From Xanthobacteraceae bacterium (lineage in GTDB: Bacteria; Pseudomonadota; Alphaproteobacteria; Rhizobiales; Xanthobacteraceae), in assembly GCA_030039105.1 (NCBI GenBank), contig JASHQO010000012.1, forward strand, positions 1 through 8,143: a stretch of DNA of 8,143 nucleotides, written 5' to 3'. Positions within the stretch are counted from its first letter, which is position 1. Every line of letters starts with the position of its first letter. Under the pieces are notes generated by a model that saw only the letters and a program-made list of their open reading frames with translations, searched no databases and had not been told where the DNA came from. Positions 1-5,489 of this stretch are shown here, piece after piece. The position numbers and the translations under genes were made by a program.

Positions 1-2
1 AA

Positions 3-28
3 CGCGCCGCGGAGCCGGCCGCGGCGCG
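3..28 (-). terminator. GC-rich hairpin, possible terminator of the ALNDGG-repeat gene
   Basis: Positions 3-12 and 19-28 are perfect inverted repeats (10 bp, all G/C) around a six-base loop, AGCCGG. The structure lies 33 bases beyond the stop codon of the small secreted-protein gene, where an intrinsic terminator would be expected. On the minus strand the hairpin is followed by TT and then the window ends, so the T-tract cannot be judged. The symmetry means it could also serve a plus-strand transcript arriving from further left, but the bases after it on that strand are not T-rich. Confidence 0.45.
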
Positions 29-61
29 CTGACAACTAGGACGAGGTAACCGACAATCGGC

Positions 62-379
62 TCAGAAGCCGCCGTCGTTCAAAGCCCGGCCGTAGTGCGG
101 CTGGTTCTGCACCCACTTGATGCGGGCATTGGCGGCAAGCTGCGCCGCCGGCGGAGTATCGACGATGCCGCCGTCGTTGAGGGCCTTGCCGAAGTGCGGA
201 GTGGCGGCCGGCACCGCGGCGACCGCGTTGTACAGCGGCTTCGACGGCACGCCAGGACCGTCGACCAAGCCGCCGTCGTTCAAGGCCTTGCCGTAACGGA
301 CCTGCGCCGACGCGGGCGCCGAAGCGAACGCGACGCCGAGGGCGAGCGCGGCAATGCCGATGGTGATTTGCTTTATCAT
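62..379 (-). CDS. Small secreted protein with three (Y/F)G(K/R)ALNDGG repeats, function unknown
   Basis: The 105-residue product is not a family I can name. Residues 1-25 form a clear Sec signal peptide: MIKQ, then a hydrophobic Ala/Leu/Ile/Gly core, ending in an ASA cleavage box before Q26. The mature part of about 80 residues carries three copies of one word at residues 29-40 (YGKALNDGGLVD), 63-74 (FGKALNDGGIVD) and 96-105 (YGRALNDGGF, the exact C-terminus), spaced 34 and 33 residues apart. The linkers are Pro/Ala-rich and lack cysteine, so a folded enzyme is unlikely; a periplasmic or surface-exposed peptide is inferred. The ATG at 377-379 is supported by a strong ribosome binding site, GGAGGA, about five bases upstream. 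It stands alone, with 255 bases separating it from dgkA upstream and a GC-rich hairpin just after its stop. That the ORF is real is well supported by signal peptide, repeats and RBS together. Confidence 0.85.
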   Translation of the reverse strand: MIKQITIGIAALALGVAFASAPASAQVRYGKALNDGGLVDGPGVPSKPLYNAVAAVPAATPHFGKALNDGGIVDTPPAAQLAANARIKWVQNQPHYGRALNDGGF

Positions 380-634
380 GACTTTCCTCCAACCGAGGCG
401 TTTGGGTGGCGCAACCGTTGCAAAAGCGGGGCGCCACCGGCTCGGAGTCGCAAACTAGGTTGGAGGTTGCGGAGAAATATAGAGTTGGGCGCGTAAATAC
501 GTCCGGCCAACAGATAAAACCGAAGTAAAAGCTACGCGGAATATACGCCAAAGCCGCCGACGTATAGAGCACGGATAGATTTACAAAGAAGTTATGACGA
601 TGTTTGGCGGGGTTTCCGGCCGCGCTCGCGACGT
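380..634. other. Intergenic stretch between the ALNDGG-repeat gene and dgkA
   Basis: No ORF with coding character is seen on either strand. The part from about 470 to 600 is visibly richer in A/T than its surroundings, which would suit a promoter for the minus-strand secreted-protein gene at 62-379. I could not pick a convincing -35/-10 pair with proper spacing. No clear terminator for dgkA was found just after its stop at 635. Confidence 0.4.
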
Positions 635-1021
635 TCAGACCAGGCCGCAACGCACGGCGATTGCGGCGAGCCACACCACAGCCGCAAGTGCGAGCGCGAA
701 GAACACGGCCGACGAGCCGAAATCCTTGATGCGGCCGATGTCGCGATGCTGCTCGGGCGTGACGTGATCGGACAGCTTCTCGATCGCGGTGTTCAAGAAC
801 TCCACGGCGAGCACGGCCAGCACCGTTGCGATCATGGCCACGTACCACGCCGGGCTCGGCGCGATGACGATACCGAGCGGGATGGCGAGCGCGAGAAGGA
901 CAAACTCCTGGCGGATCGCGGCCTCGGTCTTGACGCCGTCGATCAAGCCGCGGAGCGAATTCTTGGTCGCGCTGTAAATGCGTTTCACGGTGCGGCGAAA
1001 TCTACTGAATAGCGGCGCCAT
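635..1021 (-). CDS. dgkA: Diacylglycerol kinase, prokaryotic integral-membrane type
   Basis: This small membrane enzyme phosphorylates diacylglycerol with ATP to phosphatidic acid, recycling the lipid released when phospholipid head groups are used for periplasmic glucans and lipopolysaccharide. At 128 residues it matches the family size (E. coli 122). Residues 32-40 (TEAAIRQEF) match the amphipathic helix before the first membrane segment. Three hydrophobic segments follow at about 40-56, 58-78 and 103-123. The signature EFLNTAIEKLSD (74-85) gives the E. coli catalytic/Mg-ATP residues E69, N72, E76 and D80 as E74, N77, E81 and D85, and GRIKDFGSSAV (96-106) supplies the K94-D95 pair as K99-D100. 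All key residues are present, so it should be active. The ATG at 1019-1021 gives the expected N-terminus although its ribosome binding site is weak. It is transcribed away from the tRNA-Pro gene, and only 53 bases separate the two. Confidence 0.95.
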   Translation of the reverse strand: MAPLFSRFRRTVKRIYSATKNSLRGLIDGVKTEAAIRQEFVLLALAIPLGIVIAPSPAWYVAMIATVLAVLAVEFLNTAIEKLSDHVTPEQHRDIGRIKDFGSSAVFFALALAAVVWLAAIAVRCGLV

Positions 1022-1032
1022 GGGGCGGCGTG

Positions 1033-1061
1033 TTGCGACGCCAGACCCCGCTCACTATAGT
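1033..1061 (+). promoter_or_regulatory. Sigma70-type promoter of tRNA-Pro
   Basis: A -35 element TTGCGA (1033-1038, four of six consensus matches) and a -10 element TATAGT (1056-1061, five of six) are separated by exactly 17 bases. The expected start site near 1068 lies about seven bases before the mature 5' end of the tRNA at 1075, a normal leader for a tRNA gene. The -10 sits inside a perfect 10-base palindrome, CACTATAGTG (1053-1062), so an equally good -10 hexamer reads on the minus strand toward dgkA. No matching -35 is seen for that direction. Confidence 0.6.
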
Positions 1062-1074
1062 GCGGATCGATAGT

Positions 1075-1152
1075 CGGAGCGTAGCGCAGCCCGGTTAGCG
1101 CACCAGTCTGGGGGACTGGGGGTCGCGAGTTCGAATCTCGCCGCTCCGACCA
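1075..1152 (+). tRNA. tRNA-Pro, anticodon GGG, CCA encoded
   Basis: The cloverleaf can be drawn in full. The acceptor stem CGGAGCG (1075-1081) pairs with CGCTCCG (1142-1148), followed by discriminator A1149 and an encoded CCA (1150-1152). The D arm contains the expected AGC...GGTTAGCGC. The anticodon stem CCAGT/ACTGG encloses the seven-base loop CTGGGGG, with U33 and anticodon GGG, reading proline codons CCC and CCU. The T arm has the GTTCGAATC pattern. Length with CCA is 78. A promoter lies directly upstream; no clear T-rich terminator follows. Such genes are common integration targets, but I see no integrase and no second copy of the 3' end in the window. Confidence 0.97.
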
Positions 1153-1460
1153 GCTATTATATTGAAAACAATAGAGTTTCCGGGAGCGCTGCCAACGCAC
1201 TACCCGGTCTGTGCTGGTGCTGTATCGCCACCGAGTCGCCACCGTCTTGACCGCTGCCTTTCGTGTACCGGGGTCACCGCCTGCAATACAAATCCTCTCA
1301 GAGGGGTTAAGAGGACGCCAAGATCGTGAGCGGCACCGCCCTGCGCGAAAGGCTTCCCTATCCATATCGACGTTCCCGCGCCGCCGACCGTGACCGCTGC
1401 TTCTGTCTCGATCGAAAGGCGCAGCGACGCCGGTTCGGAATTCTCGGCAAGGACATTACA

Positions 1461-1488
1461 CAACTCGCAAAACACAACTCACAAAACC
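1461..1488. repeat. Two tandem copies of a 14-base unit
   Basis: CAACTCGCAAAACA (1461-1474) is followed directly by CAACTCACAAAACC (1475-1488), 12 of 14 bases identical. It abuts and overlaps by three bases the left arm of the terminator-like hairpin. No function is evident; it is probably a small replication-slippage duplication. Confidence 0.5.
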
Positions 1489-1516
1489 CGCGCCGCAGGA
1501 CCGCGCGTGCGCGGGT
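1486..1516 (-). terminator. Probable intrinsic terminator of the catabolic operon
   Basis: ACCCGCGC (1486-1493) and GCGCGGGT (1509-1516) form a perfect 8-bp GC-rich stem around a 15-base loop. Read on the minus strand the stem is followed by TTTG, so with the last base of the stem there is a run of four T. It begins 32 bases after the stop codon of ttuC, a typical place for the end of an operon. The T-tract is short, so rho-independent termination may be partial. An alternative inner fold, GGACC/GGTCC with an adjoining GCGC pair, is also possible. Confidence 0.5.
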
Positions 1517-1548
1517 CCATCCGCCCACGCGCCTGACGCAGCCTGCGC

Positions 1549-2625
1549 TTATCGATTCGCTCCGTGAATGGCATCGATAACTGCGGAGGTTACGTCGACC
1601 GTCCGCGCTTTGCCACCGAGATCGGGTGTGTGAAAACGCGGATCGGCCGTGACCCGTTTGATCGCATCCATAAGGCGATCAGCGGCCAGCTTTTCGCCGA
1701 GGTGCTCAAGAAGCATTACCGCCGACCAGAACGTTCCGATGGGGTTAGCGATGCCCTTTCCCATGATATCAAAGGCCGAGCCGTGGATAGGTTCAAACAT
1801 TGACGGAAATGTCCGCTCTGGATTGATATTGCCGGTCGGCGCGATGCCCAGCGAGCCAGCGAGCGCCGCTGCCAAATCCGAAAGGATGTCGGCGTGCAGG
1901 TTGGTGGCAACAATGGTATCAAGCGTTTGCGGCCTTATCACCATCCGCATGGTCATTGCGTCGACCAGCATCTTGTCCCAAGCCACGGCGGGGAACTCGC
2001 TCGCGACCTCGGCGGCAATCTCATCCCACATGACCATAGCGTGACGCTGCGCATTCGACTTGGTAACGACGGTTAGGAGCTTGCGCGGCCGGGAGCCGGC
2101 CAAACGAAAAGCGAACCGCATTACACGTTCGACCCCGGCGCGGGTAAAAACTGCGACGTCGGTTGCCGCTTCGAGGGGTGAACCTTGGTGCACGCGTCCG
2201 CCGACGCCTGCGTATTCGCCCTCTGAGTTCTCGCGCACAATGACCCAATCGAGCTCTCTATCCGTCACGTTACGGAGTGGAGAGGTAATACCCGGCAAAA
2301 TCCGCGTTGGGCGTACATTGGCGTACTGATCGAAAGGCTGACAAATGTTGAGCCGTAATCCCCATAGCGTAATGTGATCGGGAATTTCGGGGTGTCCCGC
2401 AGAACCGAACAAAATGGCATCATGATTTCGGATCAAATCGCGGCCGTTCACCGGCATCATGCGACCGTGCTTCTTGTAGTATTCGCCACCCCAATCAAAA
2501 TGATCGAACGCGAACGTGAAGCTGCCGTTGCGTGTGGCAAGCGCGTGCATCACCTCTACGCCTGCCGCCACGACTTCCGGGCCAATGCCGTCGCCGGGGA
2601 TTGCCGCAATTTTGTAGATTTTCAT
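1549..2625 (-). CDS. ttuC: Tartrate / D-malate dehydrogenase (decarboxylating) family protein
   Basis: A 358-residue member of the isocitrate/isopropylmalate dehydrogenase superfamily, cytoplasmic, NAD- and Mn/Mg-dependent. TtuC/DmlA enzymes oxidise D-malate or tartrate, often with decarboxylation. The glycine-rich start IPGDGIGPEVV (9-19) is typical. ICQPFDQYANVRPTRILPG (94-112) is the TtuC/DmlA version of the substrate loop, with R105 and R108. RENSEGEYAG (131-140) contains the catalytic Tyr138, VTKSNAQRH (187-195) the catalytic Lys188, and VDAMTMRMV (221-229) with HADILSD (244-250) supplies metal ligands Asp222, Asp246 and Asp250. EPIHGSAFDIMGKGIANP (278-295) is the cofactor-binding loop. 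Length is normal and nothing is missing. GGAG lies seven bases before the ATG at 2623-2625. It is the last gene of the operon, 23 bases after the PdxA-like gene and just before a terminator-like hairpin. D-malate, L-tartrate and related 2-hydroxy acids cannot be told apart from sequence. Confidence 0.92.
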   Translation of the reverse strand: MKIYKIAAIPGDGIGPEVVAAGVEVMHALATRNGSFTFAFDHFDWGGEYYKKHGRMMPVNGRDLIRNHDAILFGSAGHPEIPDHITLWGLRLNICQPFDQYANVRPTRILPGITSPLRNVTDRELDWVIVRENSEGEYAGVGGRVHQGSPLEAATDVAVFTRAGVERVMRFAFRLAGSRPRKLLTVVTKSNAQRHAMVMWDEIAAEVASEFPAVAWDKMLVDAMTMRMVIRPQTLDTIVATNLHADILSDLAAALAGSLGIAPTGNINPERTFPSMFEPIHGSAFDIMGKGIANPIGTFWSAVMLLEHLGEKLAADRLMDAIKRVTADPRFHTPDLGGKARTVDVTSAVIDAIHGANR

Positions 2626-2648
2626 CGACTAGCTCCGTGGCCATCAAT

Positions 2649-3749
2649 CTAGCCATGTTCCGCATTGGTGATCGTCGCCGCAGCGACAGCCGATCGTCCT
2701 TCTTGAGGACGCCGACGGCCGGCCATTTTCGCCGCAAGCCTGATGGCGCTCTCGGTCGCGCCGATGTTGGCGATGCCCTTTCCCACGATGTCGAAGGCCG
2801 TACCGTGGCTTGGCGTGGTGAAGACGATGCGCAGCCCCGCCGTGATCGTGACACCCCGAGTGAAACCCTTCAGCTTGGTCGCGATCTGCCCTTGATCGTG
2901 ATACATCGAAAGCACGCTGTCATAGGCCCCTTCGAACGCCTTGATGTAGACGGTGTCCGCAGCGAACGGCCCTTTGCAATCGATACCTTGGGCCGCCATC
3001 TTCTCAACCGTCGGGCGGATAATCTCAATTTCCTCGGTGCCGAATAGGCCATTTTCGCCGTTATGCGGATTGAGCGCAGCGACGGCGATCCGCGGTTTCG
3101 CGATGCCCGCAGCCTTCATGGCCCAGTCGGCAAGTTTTAGGGAATCTTCGATGCGCTGCGGCGTGATCATGTCGACGGCTTGCCGCAGCGAGACGTGTGA
3201 GGTGACCCGCGTCATCCACTGTCCGTCGACGACGTTCATTTCGCTGAAGTGGCCGTTGTGGCCAAGCAGGTGAGCGAACATTTGATGCTCATCGCGGAAC
3301 TTCCAGCCGCCGTCGTTCAATGCCTTCTTGTTGAGCGGCGCAAAAGTGATGGCATCGACTTCGCCGGTTTTAGCAAGCTCGATGGCGTAGGCGAGCGAGT
3401 CGCCGGTGAGCTTGCCGGATTCCGCCGATGCTACGCCTTGTGGAAATCTTGCGGGGTCGATGTTGTTCAGATCGATCACCGGGACGATGCCAGCATACCA
3501 GTCGATGGCCGAGACCCGATCGACGCGGTTCCATTTGAAGTTGACCTTGGCGTCGCGCATGCCCAATTGCAGCACCCTAGAATCGCCGACGACGACCAGG
3601 CGCGCATGCTCGGACACCTTACCTTCGGCCAATACTTTGGCGACCAATTCCGGTCCGATGCCGGTGCAATCGCCCAGCAGCAAAGCGATGCGCGGCCGCG
3701 TCTCGTTCGCGGCGGAAAATACGGCCTTTTCTGTTGTCTGCTCAATCAT
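2649..3749 (-). CDS. PdxA-family dehydrogenase (4-hydroxythreonine-4-phosphate dehydrogenase-like), substrate unknown
   Basis: A 366-residue PdxA-fold NAD(P)-dependent oxidoreductase. True PdxA oxidises 4-phosphohydroxythreonine in vitamin B6 synthesis; relatives act on D-threonate/D-erythronate 4-phosphate or, as TphB, on a terephthalate dihydrodiol. The three metal-binding histidines of E. coli PdxA (H166, H211, H266) appear as His155 (RDEHQMF), His185 (TSHVSL) and His284 (MYHDQG). ALNPHNGENG (225-234) and HGTAFDIVGKGIAN (315-328) are further signatures. The usual GDPAGIGPE is GDCTGIGPE (26-34), and residues 345-366 are an Arg/Ala-rich tail longer than in E. coli. The ATG at 3747-3749 has GGGAG about seven bases upstream. 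A place between MmgE/PrpD and TtuC genes points to catabolism rather than B6 synthesis. The four-carbon acid kinase (DUF1537) that commonly accompanies phosphate-using paralogues is absent, so an unphosphorylated hydroxy acid or diol substrate is possible; that is inference. Confidence 0.88.
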   Translation of the reverse strand: MIEQTTEKAVFSAANETRPRIALLLGDCTGIGPELVAKVLAEGKVSEHARLVVVGDSRVLQLGMRDAKVNFKWNRVDRVSAIDWYAGIVPVIDLNNIDPARFPQGVASAESGKLTGDSLAYAIELAKTGEVDAITFAPLNKKALNDGGWKFRDEHQMFAHLLGHNGHFSEMNVVDGQWMTRVTSHVSLRQAVDMITPQRIEDSLKLADWAMKAAGIAKPRIAVAALNPHNGENGLFGTEEIEIIRPTVEKMAAQGIDCKGPFAADTVYIKAFEGAYDSVLSMYHDQGQIATKLKGFTRGVTITAGLRIVFTTPSHGTAFDIVGKGIANIGATESAIRLAAKMAGRRRPQEGRSAVAAATITNAEHG

Positions 3750-3909
3750 GCTGTGCTCCCGGTCCTTGCCGGCTTGCGAAGCGCGGCGGTTGCTGCGTCG
3801 GCTCGAATTCCATCACGCTCGCAATAATGGGCCATACCCGACCTCGAACTCGTCGCATCCAAACACCCTCGGCCAAAGCCAAGGCATTGGTTGTTGCTCA
3901 AATATAGTC

Positions 3910-4052
3910 TCACACATCGCCATGGTGAGATCGGCGGACGCGCGGGCCGCCATCGGTCCGGCACACCGCCTCGAAGACTTCGGTCGGGGATGCCGCGGCC
4001 TCAGGTCGATGCCATCGGCCGGCATGGCGGCGATCTTGTAAACACTGCTCAC
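3910..4052 (-). pseudogene. Decayed 5' fragment of a second ttuC/dmlA-type dehydrogenase gene
   Basis: From a GTG at 4050-4052, with AAGGAG just upstream (4057-4062), the frame reads VSSVYKIAAMPADGI. This matches the start of the intact TtuC (KIYKIAAIPGDGI). At about 4006-4007 one base appears to be missing from a glycine codon: adding one G turns ATC-GA-CCT-GAG into ATC-GGA-CCT-GAG and restores GIGPE. The continuing frame then reads AAASPTEVFEAVCRTDGG, comparable with VVAAGVEVMHALATRNGS of TtuC, and stops at TGA 3910-3912. Nothing resembling the other 300 or so residues follows. Codons differ from the intact gene at nearly every third position in the shared N-terminus, so this is an old paralogue and not a recent tandem copy. 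It starts 24 bases after the MmgE/PrpD stop, in an operon position. The 160 bases from 3750 to 3909 show no recognisable gene. Confidence 0.72.
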
Positions 4053-4076
4053 GTTGCTCCTTGCTGCCAATGCCGG

Positions 4077-5489
4077 TTAGACGGTAAGCTTGGCGGTGAG
4101 CTTACGGACGTCCGGCAAGGACGGCAGGTCGGCGACCATGGCGACGACCTCACGGGCTTTCTGAGGCGCAAGCCCACCATAGCTGGCGCAGCCGTAAAAT
4201 TTCTCCGCGACCTCTTCCCAACTCATCGGGTTTGCCGGACTGCCCTTGCCAAAATCGGCACGGCCCTGAAGGCGGCGGCCGTCGGTCAGGACGATGTCGA
4301 CGATGCAGGTCATCTTGTCGAAACCGGCAGCGTCCGCCTCGTCGTTCACATAGAAGTCGACCTTCTCCATCATCGCCCGCACTTCAGGCAAGCGAACCAC
4401 CTCGTCGGTGTATTCGTGCAAGCCGGCGCGCCGGCGTAGTGCCAGGATGGCGGCGGAAAACTGCATGCTGAACTTAGCCTCCAGCTCGTTACCCGGATTG
4501 TGGTGCAGCAGGGTCGTCGGCATGTGATGGTTGGTGCCCACCCGGATCTGCCGGATTTGGTCCGGCTTCACGTTATGTTGCTCGATCAGATCGAGAATCG
4601 CTGACATTGCAGGGTGCGTGAGCGAACCGGAAGGGTGCGGCTTGATCGAGATGCCCGGATTGGCGAAGGTCCAGGGTGCCGCAAGTTTACCGCGGATCGC
4701 GGCTTCGTCGTAGCCTCCGCAAGCCGCGTGATAAAATCCTCGGCGCGCCTCGAGGATGTTGCTTGCAGCGGAGAAGCCCCGTCCGACAAGATCGGCCGCC
4801 ACCACAGCGCTCTCTGCGGAGCGGCCGGGGTGGAACGGCTTGGTCATGGTGCCGAAATTCTCGCGCAAGCCGGCCGATTGGCTGGCGGCAAGGCCGATGA
4901 CGGCAGCCGTGGCCACAGGCGTCAACTTCAACAAGTTGGCAATGCCGGCGGCGGCGCCAAAGGTGCCGACCGTCCCGGTGGTGTGGAAGCCGTCTTGGTA
5001 GTGGCGCGGGCTGGCCGCCTCGGCCACTTTGCAACAGACTTCAATCCCAACGTGGTATCCTGCGGTCATCTCGGAACCGGACAAGCCGTCGCGCTCGGCT
5101 ACGGCCAACACGGCCGCGAGCACCGGCGCAGTCGGATGCATCAGCAAGCCATAAACGCGGTTTGGTGCCATCGCGAGCTGGGTGTCGTCGAAGTCATGAG
5201 CATGAATGGCGATGCCGTTGGCAAAGGCTGCAAAGCGCGCCGGCGCCTTCAGACCGGTGCCGAGCACGGTGCAGGTGGCGCGGTTGCCGCCAAGATCGTG
5301 AACATAGTCGTTGACGATCCGGCCGCATTCGCAGGCCGCCCCTGCCAGCGCCAGGCCCAACCCGTCGAGGATCGATTTGCGGCCGAGTTCGATGACATTA
5401 TCGGGCAAGCTTTTCTCGTGCCGGGCAGAGACGAATTCGGCGACATGCAAAGTCAGCGACGACGGCGCGCCGTCTGATGCCTGATTCAT
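4077..5489 (-). CDS. MmgE/PrpD family protein (2-methylcitrate dehydratase / cis-aconitate decarboxylase-like)
   Basis: A 470-residue cytoplasmic protein of the MmgE/PrpD family, which includes 2-methylcitrate dehydratase, cis-aconitate decarboxylase and an iminodisuccinate epimerase; members act on di- and tricarboxylates without cofactors. Residues 1 to about 270 form the helical N-terminal domain. HAHDFDDTQ (96-104) is the signature Asp cluster, GFHTTGT (167-173) gives His169, and TMTKPFHPGR (214-223) gives Lys217, matching Asp93, His159 and Lys207 of cis-aconitate decarboxylase. The C-terminal domain starts near KPHPSGSLTHPAM (283-295), which departs from the KP(Y/F)PC-like form I would expect, so the reaction may differ. 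The same frame stays open for 207 more codons upstream through the transporter gene; the start at 5487-5489 is chosen because the product then begins where family members do and because its ATG overlaps the transporter's stop as ATGA, the mark of translational coupling. The exact reaction is unknown. Confidence 0.92.
   Translation of the reverse strand: MNQASDGAPSSLTLHVAEFVSARHEKSLPDNVIELGRKSILDGLGLALAGAACECGRIVNDYVHDLGGNRATCTVLGTGLKAPARFAAFANGIAIHAHDFDDTQLAMAPNRVYGLLMHPTAPVLAAVLAVAERDGLSGSEMTAGYHVGIEVCCKVAEAASPRHYQDGFHTTGTVGTFGAAAGIANLLKLTPVATAAVIGLAASQSAGLRENFGTMTKPFHPGRSAESAVVAADLVGRGFSAASNILEARRGFYHAACGGYDEAAIRGKLAAPWTFANPGISIKPHPSGSLTHPAMSAILDLIEQHNVKPDQIRQIRVGTNHHMPTTLLHHNPGNELEAKFSMQFSAAILALRRRAGLHEYTDEVVRLPEVRAMMEKVDFYVNDEADAAGFDKMTCIVDIVLTDGRRLQGRADFGKGSPANPMSWEEVAEKFYGCASYGGLAPQKAREVVAMVADLPSLPDVRKLTAKLTV

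Larger units (their letters stand above)
1153..1548. other. 396-base intergenic region between tRNA-Pro and the 3' end of the catabolic operon
   Basis: Both flanking genes are transcribed into this region, so it is a convergent spacer. It holds the terminator-like hairpin (1486-1516) and a short tandem repeat (1461-1488). Open frames exist on both strands, including one of 91 codons on minus at 1200-1475, but none has a ribosome binding site or a protein I recognise. Just after the tRNA is a weak A/T-rich stem (TATTG AAAA CAATA) without a T-run. I see no convincing gene here. Confidence 0.5.

Noticed and set aside
36..848. Long minus-strand frame of 270 codons across the secreted-protein and dgkA genes
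   Set aside because: It overlaps two supported genes in another frame and resembles no protein; the composition is Arg-rich as expected of a shadow.
985..1365. Minus-strand frame containing a SNSRPPVPQTGALTGLRYAPT peptide
   Set aside because: This is the reverse-strand translation of the tRNA-Pro gene, a well-known spurious protein in databases.
1200..1475. 91-codon minus-strand frame in the spacer after the operon
   Set aside because: GTG start without ribosome binding site, downstream of the terminator-like hairpin, and no recognised family.
1075..1548. tRNA-Pro as attachment site of a genomic island carrying the catabolic block
   Set aside because: No second copy of the tRNA 3' end and no integrase is seen in the window. 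The idea needs flanking sequence.
3306..3326. KALNDGG in the PdxA-like protein, identical to the repeat word of the small secreted protein, with 15 shared bases
   Set aside because: PdxA proteins have an N-K-x-A-L-N-like segment at this place, so the word belongs to the enzyme; the match is most likely chance in a GC-rich genome.
4614..5477. Long plus-strand frame of 287 codons opposite the MmgE/PrpD gene
   Set aside because: Arg/Gly/Ala-rich composition and its position antisense to a clear gene show a shadow due to high third-position GC.
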